NCBI GenBank assembly: GCA_963573385.1
Contig: CAUYLG010059245.1
Span: 1 to 64,000, forward strand
Direction: 5' to 3'
Source of the DNA: Cacajao melanocephalus
Lineage: Eukaryota; Chordata; Mammalia; Primates; Pitheciidae
DNA length: 64,000 nucleotides
Made by a program: the position numbers and the translations under genes. The notes beneath the pieces are model-generated. The model was given only the letters and a program-made list of their open reading frames with translations, was not told the DNA's origin and did not search any database. Positions 1 to 16,626 of this stretch are shown piece by piece (positions within the stretch are counted from its first letter, which is position 1; the number at the start of each line of letters is the position of its first letter).

Positions 1-173
1 TCTCTACTAAAAATACAAAAATTAGCTGGGCATGGTGGCCTATAATCCCAGCTACTCGAGAGACTGAGGCAGAGAACTGCTTAAACCTGGGAAGTGTAGG
101 TTGCAGTTAGCCGAGATCGCGCTACTGCACTCCAGCCTGGGTGATAGAGCGAGACTCCGTCTAAAAAAAAAAA
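1..173 (+). repeat. Alu, right part, cut by window edge
   Basis: The sequence enters an Alu in the middle linker, continues through the right monomer (the ctgggtgatagagcgagact tail motif) and ends in an A-tract at 163-173. The 5' half lies outside the window. Confidence 0.93.
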
Positions 174-550
174 GGCAAGGGAAAATCTGAGGAAGTCTTC
201 CAGACTGAAGGAGCTAAGAGATATGAATAAAGAGAAATGTAACATATGATTCTGAACCGGGTCCTTTTGCGATAAAAGATGTTACTGGGACAAAACTCAA
301 ATGGGGTCTGAGGAGTCAATGTGGTAACTTATCCTTGTTAACTTCTTGATTTGGCAGCTGTGGTTATGTAGGAGAAAATCCTTGCTGGTGAGAAACCCAC
401 ATTAAAAAGTATTGGGAGGGGATTGGGAAAAGTGCTCTAAATGCTTCAGGAAATGTTCTTTAAGTTTGTGATTGTTTCTAAACAACATTATTTGCATAGT
501 GCACGCTTTGAAATGATCTGAAATTCTTTCGCCCTGGAAATTCTATGTCT
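174..550. other. Intergenic, nothing recognised
   Basis: Mixed-composition sequence between the first Alu and the MaLR fragment. I see no coding exon, RNA gene or clear repeat. Confidence 0.5.
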
Positions 551-962
551 TAGTTTGTTCCTGTTGCTATAACCCGATACCTTAGACTAAGTAATTTATA
601 AACAATAGAAAGTTCCCACTGTGCTGGAGGCTGGTAAGTCAAAGGGCAGGGCACCCGCAGATTCGGTGTCTGGTGAGGGATGCTCTCTGCTTCTAAGATG
701 GCGCTTTCTGGCTGCATCCTCCCCTGATGGAAGGGCAAAAGGGATGATTCCTACATCCTCACGTGGCAGAAGAGATGGAAGGGCCCAAAAAGGCCTGGCT
801 AGTGCCCTCCAGCACTGTCATAAAGGCATGAATCCCATTCACCAGAGTGGAACCTTCATGACCTAATCACCTTCCAAAGGTCTCATTTTCTAATACTACA
901 CCTTGGGGTTTAAGTTCCAACATATAAATTTCGGAGGGACACGTACATTCAAACCATAGCAT
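551..962 (-). repeat. MaLR-type LTR (MLT1/MST-like)
   Basis: The sequence reads as the reverse complement of a MaLR LTR. It contains the tagtttgttcctgttgctat end, a block with 'attcggtgtctggtgaggg', and the closing 'cattcaaaccatagcattct'. The same family recurs on the opposite strand at 25.2 and 26.9 kb. The subfamily is not assigned. Confidence 0.75.
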
Positions 963-2910
<1,948 letters not shown>

Positions 2911-2922
2911 TTGGGCATTGCT

Positions 2923-3800
<878 letters not shown>

Positions 3801-4168
3801 GGCCAGGTTCCGGCAGCTCACGCTTGTAATCCCAGCACTTTGGAGGCTGAGGCAGGTGGACAGATCTCTTGAGCCCAGGAGTTCGAGACCAGGATGGGGA
3901 ACAAAGCGAAACCCCTGTTCCTACTAAAAATACAAAAATTAGCTGGGCGTGTTGGTACACACCTGTGGTCCCAACTCCTTAGAAGGCTGCGGTGGGAGGG
4001 TCACCTGAGCCCAGAAGATCGAGGCTGCAGGGAGCAGTGTGTTCGTGCTGCTGCACTCCAGTCTGGACACCAGAGTGATACCCTGTCTCAAAACAAGCAA
4101 ACCATCGAAAAACAAACCAGAACAAAACTAATGATGCAAAATTTTAAAATAAAATAATAATAAAAAAA
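3801..4168 (+). repeat. Alu with long degenerate A-rich tail
   Basis: An Alu body from 3801, followed by a diverged A-rich tail reaching about 4168. It is bounded by the near-identical direct repeat GAAAATACRGAGT at 3787-3799 and 4169-4181, which fixes both ends. Confidence 0.93.
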
Positions 4169-4348
4169 GAAAATACAGAGTCCACGAAAAGGAGAGGATC
4201 CACCCCGTCTTCTTTCCCCACTGCCATGCCCTTCGCCTGGCAGCCGTCCTCACACCAGAAAGCCCGGCTTTGGCTCAGCTCACAGCACCAGGGCACATCC
4301 TTCTGCCTGTGCAGGTCTGGGTGCTCGCCATCCTCGCGGCCGTGTGCG

Positions 4349-4400
4349 CACCCCCACCCAGGCTCAGCAGCACCCCCACCCAGGCTCAGCAGCACCCCCG
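4349..4400. repeat. 22-bp tandem repeat, about 2.4 copies
   Basis: Two perfect 22-bp units (4349-4370 and 4371-4392), each containing cacccccacccaggctcag, plus the start of a third. The repeat is C-rich. Confidence 0.9.
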
Positions 4401-4650
4401 GGGCCTGAAGCAGAGGCCGGAGGAGGCACCACGGGCAGCTCAGACTCAAGGCCTCAAGGGGGCGCCAGGCGGGCAGGGCCAGAGCCAAGGCAGAGGATTC
4501 GCATTCTTCCCTCTGACCGGAAAAAAAGCCAGTTTCCCTGGGAAGAACTCGAAGAAGTTGGATGTACGATCTTCATCTCGGATTTGGGGTCTCGGGTCCG
4601 CGGGCAGCTCACTGGACTGAGTCCAGGAAGCAGGGCCGGCTCAGCCCGCT

Positions 4651-4666
4651 GGCGCCATCTAGTGTC
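4651..4666 (-). promoter_or_regulatory. CTCF-like binding site
   Basis: GGCGCCATCTAGTGTC closely matches the reverse complement of the CTCF core (RSYGCCMYCTRSTGG). It lies in the GC-rich patch outside any repeat. Occupancy cannot be judged from sequence. Confidence 0.5.
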
Positions 4667-4844
4667 GGATGAGGATGCGGCCCTCTGCAGCTGGAGGGGA
4701 CGCTTGGGCTTGGGGTTGACGAGTTAGCTCCCAGGTTATGCAAAGCGGGGGTCAGCGGAGAGTCGGGGTGTGACAGCCGGGGCCTCCGGGGAGTGGAGGG
4801 GGGGATGCGACCTAGGAGTCTTTGAGAAACCGACTCCTGCTTGG

Positions 4845-5278
4845 ACTCTGTATTCTGTTTCCTAGAGCTGCCGTAACAAATTACCAGTAACTGGGTGGCT
4901 TAAGGCAGCAGAAGTGTCTTCTCCCACAGTTCTGGAGGCCTGAAGTCTGAAATCAAGGCGTGGGCAGGGCCGTTTGCATCTGCTGGCTCTAGGGAGAGTC
5001 TTTCCTGGTCTCTTTCTAGCTTCCGGCGGCAACCCGCAGTCCTTGTTGTGGGTTTGGTTACAGATGCTTCACTCCAGCCTCTGTCTTCCTATATGTCCAG
5101 GCCCACGTCTCCCTCTTCATGGTAAGAACACGGTCATAGGATTAGAGCCCACCCAATCCAGTGGGACTCATCTTAACCTGATCACAGCGGAAAGACCCCA
5201 TTTCCACTTACGATCACATTCACAGGAAACAGCACTCGAACATTATTTTTGGGGGATACAGTTCCACCCTCTACAGAA
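4845..5278 (-). repeat. MLT1-type MaLR LTR
   Basis: It opens with 'tgtattctgtttcctagag' and contains 'cacagttctggaggcctga' and 'cttcatggtaagaacacgg', as in reverse-complement MLT1 LTRs. It ends near 'ggatacagttccaccctcta'. Confidence 0.75.
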
Positions 5279-6025
5279 TCTTTTGGCTCAACAGCTGCCC
5301 CCCGAGCACCTGCAAGGTGCCAGGCTGGTGCTGAGGGCTGGGCACACGGGGCTGCGCTGTCCTTGAGGTTCTGACGACTGGCACTAACAGTGCCATCACT
5401 GGTCTCTATCCCCCTTCAACCTTGACTCCTCAGTGCCTAGCAGGGCCCGCCCAGAGGCTCTGTACTTCACTGAACTGGGAAGGAAGGATGGAGGAGGGGC
5501 AGGAGAGAGGAAGGAAGGGCTGCGGGAATGATGCAGGGAGACTACTCCTCCGCGGTGGAGGGGGTGCAGAGCAGTTGGCTAGGGCTTTACAGAGCAAGTG
5601 CTGTTGGTGCTGGGTCTTGAACCAATAGTAGTTTGCTTGTCAGGCAGAAGAGATGGGCCAGGGGGAGAGGCCTTCTAGGCAGATCTAACAGGTGGGCAAT
5701 GCCCAGTTGTGAGTGGAGCTGTGAGGTTGGGGAGTGTCGGGAAGTGTGAGAATCAGGTGTGGTTGGCTGGGAGGGTGTGGGGGCTAGGCGCTGTCACATG
5801 GCCCAGACTTGGAGACTGTAGCTCTATGCCGAAGGGCTTTGAGCGCCATTCTCTTGGCTTGAAGTTTCTTGTAGGTGGGCACCATAGAAGGTTTTAAAGC
5901 ATGTGCATGAACCAGCGGTCCATAGAATATCCTACTTTAGAGATAAAAATCATTATTATATTTGAGACAGTGTCGGACTGTGATCTGATCTGATACATGC
6001 CGTCCTTTAATATCTGAGTTAAATA
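5279..6025. other. Intergenic, nothing recognised
   Basis: Moderately GC-rich, G-rich on the + strand. Short ORFs lack start context, splice sites or domains. No gene is supported. Confidence 0.45.
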
Positions 6026-6636
6026 TGTTACTGGCTCCCAAGAGGGGATTCTTGGATCTCCCACAAGAAGGAATTCAGGGCCAGTCCACAGAATAAAGTG
6101 AAAACAAGTTTATGAAGAAAGTAAAGGAGTAAAAGAATGGCTACTACATAGACAGAACTGCAGCATGGGCTGCTGGACTGAGTTTACTGATAGTTATTTC
6201 TTGATTATATGCTAAACGAGGGGGTGGATTATTCATGAGATTTCCAGGAAAGGAGTGGGAATTCCTGGAACTGAGGGTTCCTCTTCCTTTCAGACCATAT
6301 AGGGTAACTTCTGGACATTGCCATGGCATTTGTAAATGGTCATGGTGCTGGTGGGAGTGTCTTTTAACATGCTAATGCATTATAATTAATGTTTAATGAG
6401 CAATGAAGATGACCAGAGGTCTCATTATCATCTTGGTTTTGGTGGGTTTTAGCTGGCTTCCTTACTGAATCCTAGTTTATCAGTGGGGTCTTTGTGACCT
6501 GTATTTTGTGACCTTCTAGCTCATCCTGTGACTTAGAATGCCCAAACCTCATGGAAATGCAGCTAAGTAGGTCTCAGACTTATTTTACCCAGCCCCTATT
6601 CAAGATGGAGTCATTCTGGTTTGAACACCTCTAACA
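6026..6636 (-). repeat. Solitary class I ERV LTR
   Basis: The element has inverted terminal TGTTA...TAACA ends. It contains reverse-strand LTR landmarks such as 'tcaagatggagtcattctgg' and the primer-proximal 'attcttggatctcccacaag'. No internal viral genes flank it, so it is a solo LTR. The family name is not assigned. Confidence 0.75.
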
Positions 6637-6824
6637 AACATGTTTATCTTTCTTATAGTTATGAATACATTTGGATCTATCATATTTTGTATGAGCTCTT
6701 TATTGCCTTCTTTTTACTTTTTCCTGTCTTCTTTTGGATTAAAAATGTTATTGATTTTCTACAATCTCTATTTTTCCCTTGGACAAAATCCATAAGATTC
6801 TATTTCTATTCTTTTGGAAGTCAA
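6637..6824 (-). repeat. LINE-1 fragment, reverse orientation
   Basis: T-rich sequence with L1 3'-region wording on the minus strand ('ttattgccttctttttac', 'ttcttttggattaaaaatg'). It is cut on the right by an LTR insertion and appears to resume after 7751. Confidence 0.5.
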
Positions 6825-7751
6825 TGTTGGGACTCAGAAATTGATATCCCAAAATATGGCACTTTGACATGCTGGACTAAAGAAGAGGGCTTATGGTCTT
6901 TGACCTTCCCTCAACTCCTGTTTCTGAATTCTCTGTTTCTCTCAAAGCACAGAATGAGGCTATTTTCTGAAGTTTCCAGGTGCTTGGGAGTTGATAAAAA
7001 AAAAAAAATGAAGTTCCCTTATCTACCTAGAAATCAGATCCCCAAATGGGAGCACTTCCTCTCCCTGAAATCTCATTATCTGTTTAAATATCATTATCTC
7101 AGAAAATTGAGACTGAGGAATGCAACCACACCTGGATGAACTTCTTCACAAGATATTTATTTATTTTTTGAGACAAGGTCTTACTCTGTCACCCAGGCTG
7201 GAGTGCAATGGCCAAACATGGCTTACCGCAGCATCAACCTCCCAGGCTCAAGTGATCCTCCTGCCTCAGCCTCCTGAGTACCTGGGACTATAAGTGTGTG
7301 CCACCATGTCTAATTTTTTGATATTTTTTGGAGACAGGGTCTCCCCATGTTGCCCAGGCTAGTCTTGACCTCCTGGACTCAAGCAATCCTCCCACCTCAA
7401 CCTCCCAAAGTGCTGGGATTACTGGCTTGAGCCACCACACCTGGCTTTTTTCACAAGGTGATATCTGCCTCTTGGGCGCATCCAAATTCCAAAGAGAATT
7501 ATTTACAAGTTAATTTCTGTTTTCCAGGTCCATTCATTTCCCCTGAAAACCATTTATTCTTACATTCCCCGCTTTCCTCTCCCCATTGCAGAGGGTATTT
7601 AAGGGTCAGCCATTTGGCCCTATCCTTCAGTTTTCATATTTTGTGGACTCCCGCGCATGCTTCTGTTGTTAATCTGCCTTTTGTTATAAGAGTGTCTCTT
7701 GTGATTCCTTATAATGGGGACGAAAGAGATCACTCCCTTTCTGCCCCTACA
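6825..7751 (+). repeat. Solitary LTR with nested Alu
   Basis: It begins TGTTGGGAC and ends CCCCTACA. The R/U5-like tail has 'gggtatttaagggtcagcc', 'ttttcatattttgtggac' and 'agagatcactccctttctg'. An Alu inserted at 7153-7449 splits it. Flanking TCAA/TCAT may be a decayed duplication. A 172-codon ORF overlapping 6621-7139 is repeat-derived and not a gene. Confidence 0.7.
7153..7449 (-). repeat. Alu inserted in an LTR
   Basis: A reverse-orientation Alu between the direct repeats TTCACAAG at 7145-7152 and 7450-7457, interrupting the LTR above. Confidence 0.95.
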
Positions 7752-8600
7752 TCATCTAACTTTTTCTTTAAACGATTGAAGTTATTTCATTATTTCTCTC
7801 TTCCTCCAAATTTTGTAGACCTTTGCCTGTCCTGAAAATTTTAAAAATTTGACTTTTGTTATAAAATTTTAATTATATTGTATTATTATCAAATAACATA
7901 GTTTGAATAATAAGGATACTTTGGAATTTGTAGAGGCTTCCATTATAGCTTACCAAATTGTTTTAAATTTGAGTATCTCAGAAAGAATGTATGTTCTTTT
8001 TAGTTTCACTCTTGTTGCCCAGGCTGGAGTACAATGGCGCGATCTCGGCTCACTGCAACTTCCACCCTCGGGTTCAAGTGATTCTCCTGTCTCAGCCTCC
8101 CGAGTAGCTGGGATTACAGGCATGCACCACCACGCTCAGCTAATTCTGTATTTTTTAGTAGAGTCAGGGTTTCTCCACCTTGGTCAGGCTGGTCTTGAAC
8201 TCCCGACCTCAGGTGATCTGCCCACCTTGGCCCCCATATTGCTGGGTGTGATTACAGGTGTGAACCACCACGCTTGGCCTAAGAATGTATATTCTTTTCC
8301 TCCAGGTATAGAGTGCTATATAGAGCTAATAGCGCGATCTTATTAAGTGTATTACCCCTACTTTTAATACTTCTGCTTGACCATAGAGGAGCCTGCTAAT
8401 GTATAGTTGTTGACTTATCATCTATTTCTCTCCGAAATTTGTCGGTTGTTGCTTGCCCTATGCTCCTGCACTATCATAAACATGTGCCAAATGGATTTTT
8501 CATGTCTTTCTTTAATTTTCATGCCAAGCTCTCTTCTTATTTGCTCCATTTCAATGGTTTGTTGCTCAGGCACATGGTCCTCTTACAAATTAAAATAAAA
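7752..8600 (-). repeat. LINE-1 fragment, reverse orientation, Alu-interrupted
   Basis: The T-rich sequence contains wording of reversed L1 ORF2, such as 'ggaatttgtagaggcttcc' and 'agaatgtatattcttttcc'. It is split by an Alu at 8001-8280 and is diverged with many stops. The right limit is approximate. Confidence 0.5.
8001..8280 (-). repeat. Alu with 18-bp target-site duplication
   Basis: A reverse-orientation Alu. The flanks at 7983-8000 and 8281-8298 match over 18 bp with one difference (AAGAATGTAT followed by G or A, then TTCTTTT). Confidence 0.95.
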
Positions 8601-8886
8601 ATGCTGGCAAAGGTTAGAAACAGGTTTGGGTTCATAAAATGGTGGTTGGGCACCAAAAAGGGATCTAGCAGTGAAGGACGGCACTCGTTTCAGAATACGG
8701 GGAGAGCTTTCGGACGTCTGTGGCCTCAGATGTCCACTCCCTGGAGGAGATAAAAACTGCAGATAGTGCAACTTTTCCACCAGGTGGTGCAGTAAGCACA
8801 CAGTTCCGAGTTCAGTCTCCCCAACTACTTGGGCAAGAACCCAAGATCCCAGTAAGAAATAGGAGGACTGAGGTCCATAGCCAATA

Positions 8887-8888
<2 letters not shown>
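8601..8888. other. Intergenic with weak CTCF-like match
   Basis: No repeat recognised. CCACCAGGTGGTGCAG at 8777-8792 is an imperfect match to the CTCF core. No gene seen. Confidence 0.3.

Positions 8889-8927
<39 letters not shown>
8889..8927. repeat. (GT)n microsatellite
   Basis: Uninterrupted GT dinucleotide of about 19 units. Confidence 0.98.
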
Positions 8928-8928
<1 letters not shown>

Positions 8929-9046
8929 CAGGACCAGAACCTTATAACAGCAGAATGTGAGATCTGAACTGATCCTCTGACTTGCTTGTTTTTACAGAGA
9001 TAATCAATCCAGAGTGATGAAACAGACAAATGCTTTGGTCCGTGCA

Positions 9047-9238
9047 TCCATCCATCCAACCACCTACCCAGCCACCCACCAACCCATCCATCCATCCATC
9101 CATCCACCTACCCACTCACCCACCTACCCATCCATCCGTCCACCCATCCACCAACTGATCCATCCATCCATCTATCCACCAACTGATCCATCCATCCATC
9201 CATCCATCCATCCATCCATCTATCTATCCACCCATCCA
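9047..9238. repeat. Imperfect CCAT/CCAC tetranucleotide array
   Basis: About 190 bp of catc/cacc tetramers with interruptions (ctaccca, aactgatc). Both strands give repetitive pseudo-ORFs rich in Pro/Ile/His or Met-Asp-Gly-Trp, which are artefacts. Confidence 0.96.
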
Positions 9239-9342
9239 GTATTTACTGAATGTCACCAAGGACTTGCCAAGGTCACATTGCTGTTTAGTAGCAGAAGTTA
9301 GTTGAGAACTAGATCACCTAGAGATAGAATGCAAAATCTTAG

Positions 9343-9718
<376 letters not shown>

Positions 9719-10004
9719 CATTTTATTTTTTGAGATGAAGTCTCACTTTGTTGTCCAGGCTGGAGTAAAGTGGTGTGATCTTGGCTCACTGCAACCTCCA
9801 CCTCAAGAGATTCTCCTGCCTCAACCTCCTGAGTAGCTGGGTTAGTAGGCATGCACCACATGCCCCACTAGTTTTTGTGTTTTTAGTAGAGACAGGGTTT
9901 CACCATGTTGGTCAGGCTGGTCTTGAACTCCTGACCTTAAGTGATCCACCTGCCTCAGGCTCCCACAGTGCTGGGATTACAGGCATGAGCCACAGTGCCC
10001 AGCC
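9719..10004 (-). repeat. Alu, second of a tandem pair
   Basis: A reverse Alu immediately following the previous one. The sequences bounding the pair (TTAAATATTTTG at 9409-9420 and a similar TTTAATATTTTA after 10005) suggest that one Alu inserted into the tail of the other. Confidence 0.95.
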
Positions 10005-11214
10005 CTGTTTAATATTTTAGAAATTCACAGCAGCCAAAACAAATCAGAAAGGCATATTGGGTTGTGTGGCGAGGGAAGGGTGGTGATGGGGGCAGGACTG
10101 GAAGCCCTTGGATCTTACTAGTTCTCCAAGGAAGCAACTAACAGGTAGCTCCTAAAAAGACATAAACATGCAAATGTAGTGTGTGCAAGTCAATTGGCTC
10201 CTGCATTAGAGGGAAGAGCAATTCTGGAAGGCATTTTTTTGGGAAATTTGAATATGACAATAGGGGAAATTTGAATATGCATATGATATGATGGGATGTT
10301 AAAGAATAATTGTTAATTTTCTTGCGTATGATAATGGTGTTGTGGTTATATAGGAGAGCGTCTTTATATTTGGGAGATGCATGCTAAAGTGTTGAGGGTG
10401 AAGTGTCATGGTTATGTGACTTACTTTTAAACTGTTTAGCCAAACACACACATGCACACACACCCACACAGAGTCATTAAAGCTAATGTGCCAAATTGGT
10501 AACAATTGCTGAATCAAAGTGGAAGCATGAACCAGGCTTTTCTCTGTATGGCATCCCATAGTTGAAGCCATATATGGGACTGTGAGGAACAGGAATGACT
10601 GTTGCTGGTGCAGGGGACAAGGGTATGAGGCAACTCCTGGGGGTGGCCAGGTGTCTCCTGCCCTGACTGTTCGGCCAGGTAAGCTGGGCACAGCCTCAGG
10701 GCTGGGACTCTTCTCCAGTGTCCCTGAGTTTCCCACCTGATTAGCTTTGTTGGCAAAGGCCAGGTCCTGGGTTGACTGGGCTTCTCCTGGGGAAACCAGC
10801 ATGTGGTTCTGTGACTTCTTGTTCCTGCTAGTGCCAGCTTCCTGGAGAGCACACAGCTCAGTCACGCCTGTCCTCCCCATCCGGGGGACTGAGAAAGCCC
10901 ATTTTACAGATAAGGACCCTGAGGAGGACTACTTTATCTTTAGGATGGCAGAATCCCCTCCCAGCAGAGGTCATTTCTTTTCATGCAAATACTTTCTTGT
11001 TCTGGGGAAACTATAAGCAGCATAAGCATCAGTGGATAATTAGGAGCTGGAGTTCTGGTTTGAAGAAAAAGCACTCAGTGTATAAGGGGTTAGATGGTGA
11101 GCTCCCTAAGGAGGCAGACTGGCTGGTACACCTCTTCCCCAGGGTCCAGCACGGTGATTCACTTGTAGATGGGAAGAAGTAATAGTAACCACCCTTATGT
11201 CAGAAATTGCATGG
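10005..11214. other. Intergenic, mostly unclassified
   Basis: Contains a CA-rich patch at 10443-10470 and sequence without recognisable repeats. A 193-codon minus-strand ORF at 10299-10880 has no domain, is atypical in composition and is probably chance. Confidence 0.4.
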
Positions 11215-11310
11215 GAACACCTTCCATGCATTCCTGGGAATCTGGTGTTCTCATTATCCCCATTTTACTGATGGGAATGGGTTTAGAGAGGTTGGGGAAC
11301 TTGGCTATGG
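11215..11310 (-). repeat. MIR/L2 remnant
   Basis: 'tccccattttactgatggg' followed by 'gagaggttggggaacttgg' is the reverse-strand MIR core wording. Confidence 0.6.
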
Positions 11311-11529
11311 TTAAAAAGTGGCTGAGGCTGCAGTCTGCATTTTCACAGCATCCTGAGTGATTCAGGTACAGCTGGTCTCTACCGCTGATAAATACTCTGT
11401 TAAAATACAAGGTATTTTAACTGTGTTACAATACATTGGGGACTTTGATTTTGCCTTTCCAAGACATCAAGGGTATTAACTTAAGCCTCACTGACTTCAC
11501 AGTTGGTTTAAGTAGTCTTGTCCCTTAAG

Positions 11530-11675
11530 CAAGATGAGTGGCCTGGGGTCAGAGACCCCCAGGTTCTCCTCCTGACTCTCTTATTAGGTAGCTGTGTGAC
11601 TTTGGTCAGTTACTCACCTCTGGTCCTTTATTTCTTTATTTGTAAGGCAAGAGAATTGGACTCGTTTAGCAATTC
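11530..11675 (+). repeat. MIR
   Basis: 'gtagctgtgtgactttggtc' and the following 'cacctctggtcctttatttc' match the MIR core and 3' half in forward orientation. Confidence 0.7.
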
Positions 11676-13003
11676 TCAAACCTTCCTTTTTATTTTTAAC
11701 TGTAATCCACTGTAAGACATACATTTTACACAGTTTTAAAAAATGTGTTCTAATAGCCTGGGTTCTTTTCTCTTCCCCTCCTCCCACTCCCTTCCCTTCA
11801 CATCCGCTCTTCCCTTCTCTTTCTCTTCTCTCTGCTCCATCCCCCTCTTCCCTTTTCCTCTTTCTAGTCTATTTCATTAAAAATAAAGTACAGGTTGAAA
11901 CCCACTAAAATGATTTCAGGAGCCACCAATGGGTTGAGACCCCCAGTTTGGAAATCTTTGAGCCAGATGGTCCACTGACATTCTGTGAGTCTGTAACCAA
12001 TGGTCCTGAGCTCAAATCCCCAGGGGCCAGGCCTGAGGCATGAAGGGGTAGGTAGGGAGGAAGTAGGGTGATGTCCTGGTTGGCTCCTACAGCCAGCAGA
12101 TTGGAAGGCAGATCTCCAGATGCTTTTAAATAAGTCCAAAATACAGTGTCTTAGGCAAAATCGCTCCCAATTTTCAATACTTAGCAGGTATTAACTCTGG
12201 TTTTAAATCCAATATGATAAGTTTGTCATTTTGATTTTTGAACACTGTGCAAGCGAGCGGGCGATCGAGAGAAACCTATATGGCCGGAGGTTTAGTTCTC
12301 TATACAAATTATCAATCCTCTTTTTCTTCACCTTTGCCTGCCTGTCCTATATCAAATCAGTTCAGCAGACTCACAACCAGAAAGACCCTAGTGCCTAGAA
12401 CAGGGAGCATGTTTGCTTAATTCACCTCCAGACCCACTCCTCAGCCCAGTCTTGTTTGCAAGCACCCCTCCCTCACTCAGCATGTCTGGGTTAGCTTTGA
12501 GACCGCAGAGTCACTGGAGGCAAAGAGTGCTTTAGGTAGCAGGAGGTGAAAAGTCTTCCCTGGGAGCGTCTTTTCCACTCCATCCCCATCCCCGAGCATC
12601 CTTGGGTCATCTGTGGCCTGCCTCCAGTGGATGCAGAGCGTAGCTCCTCCCAGAAGGCCCAGGTGCTAATGACAGGTCATGGCATCTGAAGCCTAGGCTG
12701 GCTCAGGAGGCAGAAGAAGGTGAGCAACTATGGCTCCTCCCAGGAAGAGACCTGGGCAGCTACGCAGAATAATTGGCTCCACCTCTGCATCCTCCTCTTC
12801 TTCCTGTCCTGCTGATCGTACAATAGTTTTTCTGGAGTGAGAAACATCAGCTCCAAACCTCGTGATGGGTCTTTTCAAGTGACAGCTTGTGAGGGAATAC
12901 TGCCACTCAACTACTGAATTTGAGGATTCTTAATCTCCCTGACACTGGGGTGTCGTGTCAGAAAACAAAAGATGCAATGTAAAAGCAAACTATAGCCTAT
13001 TAC
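11676..13003. other. Intergenic, nothing recognised
   Basis: Includes a CT-rich tract at 11760-11870 and a short CpG-bearing patch at 12245-12275. No coding exon, RNA gene or clear repeat identified. Confidence 0.4.
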
Positions 13004-13080
13004 AAAATTATTTAAAAATATAAATATATAAAAAATATATAAATATATATATTTTATATATAAATATATAAAAAATATTC
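13004..13080. repeat. AT-rich low-complexity tract
   Basis: Alternating tata/aaaa runs with several self-complementary stretches (for example aaatatatatatttt), able to form cruciforms. Confidence 0.9.
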
Positions 13081-13662
13081 AATGAACCTTCATGTGCCCA
13101 TTGCTTGGCTTCAATGGTTATCAATATTCTATTAATTTTGTGCCATTTTAAAAAAATGAGCCTTTGAAGTTATATTTACTGCCAGGGAAAAATCTTCTTA
13201 GTTTACGGAAAAAGACAGTTTATAAAATATTAATAGTTATTGTAGTGTGATTTCAGTCATGTTAAAATAACTTTTAGACATTTGGAACAGCAGATTAACC
13301 ACAAGGTAAATGTGTCTGATGCACTCCTGCTGAGCACTTAGTATCTGTGGCTTGTTCTGGTGACTTTTTTTTTTAAAAAGAATGTGTCCTGTTTAGAGGG
13401 ACAGGGTGAGGCAATCTCCTGGCCTGACAGAGATGCACAGCTGTCACCTGCTTCAAAACACTCTACCACCCACCATTCACCCACTCAGCATTATGTTTCT
13501 GGTGTTTAAGAAAACACCACTGTGCCAGAAAGCGATTGAGGCTTCAGTAACACTGCAAACTGAATTCATAAAGGTAGGTGCCACTGAAAGTCATGGTGTC
13601 AAAATATATTTGACAGACTAACATGTCTGCAGGATATTACTGCTGAAAAAAAAAAAAAGGGT
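13081..13662. other. Intergenic, nothing recognised
   Basis: Diverged unique-looking sequence with short A/T runs. No gene supported. Confidence 0.4.
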
Positions 13663-14604
<942 letters not shown>

Positions 14605-15024
14605 AATCTGCACAAGTCTTAGTTAATTTAGAAAGTTTATTTTGCCAAGGTTGAGGACATACCTGTGACACAGCCTCAGGAAGTCCTGATGACATGTGCC
14701 CAAGGTGGACAGGGCACAGCTTGGTTTTATACATTTTAGGGAAACATGAGACATCAATCAATATATGTAAGTAGTGCATTGTTCCATCCAGAAAGACGGG
14801 GACAACTCAAAGCAACTGGGCCCCCAACCCCAGGTTTCCAGGTCACAGGTCGATGGGAGACAAATGGTTCCATTCTTTTGAGTTTCTGATAAGTCTTTCC
14901 AAAGGAGGCAATCAGAATATACATCTATCTCTGTGAGCAGAGGGATGATTTTGAATAGAATGGGAGGCAGGTGTGCCCTGAGCAGTTCACAGCTTGAAGA
15001 AGCCCAAGATATTTTCCTTTCACA
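14605..15024 (-). repeat. ERV LTR, reverse orientation
   Basis: 'gaaagtttattttgccaagg', 'gacacagcctcaggaagtcc' and 'caatcagaatatacatctat' are LTR landmarks known as a dispersed family. The right end ttcaca is the complement of a TGTGAA start. The family name is not assigned. Confidence 0.55.
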
Positions 15025-15034
15025 TTTCCCCTCT

Positions 15035-15380
15035 TTCCTTTTTTTTCTTTTCTTTTCCTTTTTTTTCTTTTCTTTTTTTCGGGGAGGTGATGGAGTCTCA
15101 CTCTGTCACCCAGCCTGGAGTGCAATGGTGCAATCTCAGCTCACTGCAACCTCTGCCTCCTGGGTTCAAGCGATTCTTTTGCCTCAGCCTCCTGAATAGG
15201 TGCGATTACATGCACCGCCACCATGCCCTGCTAATTTTTGTATTTTTTTTTTTTTTTTTTTTTAGTAGAGACAGGCTTTGTCCTTGTTGGTCAGGTTGGT
15301 CTCAAACTCCTGACCTCATCATCTGCCCGCCTTGGCCTCTCAAAGTGCTGGGATTACAGGCATGAGCCACTGGCTCAGCC
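15035..15380 (-). repeat. Alu with expanded middle T-tract
   Basis: A reverse Alu preceded by a long pyrimidine tract. The central linker holds an unusually long T-run at 15242-15263. Confidence 0.95.

Positions 15381-16626
<1,246 letters not shown>

Larger units (their letters stand above)
4182..4844. promoter_or_regulatory. GC-rich patch, possible distal regulatory element
   Basis: A GC- and CpG-enriched island in AT-balanced surroundings, free of recognisable repeats apart from a short 22-bp tandem repeat. It contains a CTCF-like site at 4651-4666. No TATA box, first exon or supported ORF can be assigned. Regulatory function is inferred from composition only. Confidence 0.35.

Noticed and set aside
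6621..7139. 172-codon + ORF
   Set aside because: It crosses from reversed L1 sequence into an LTR. Its hydrophobic composition results from T-rich repeat DNA.
8583..9107. 174-codon minus ORF with Met-Asp-Gly-Trp and His-Thr repeats
   Set aside because: It is a translation of the CCAT/CCAC and GT simple repeats, not a protein gene.
9047..9238. CRISPR-like regularity of short repeats
   Set aside because: The unit is a 4-bp microsatellite without spacers, in a primate genome.
10299..10880. 193-codon minus ORF
   Set aside because: No recognisable domain, signal or splice context. It includes a CA-rich tract. Chance ORF.
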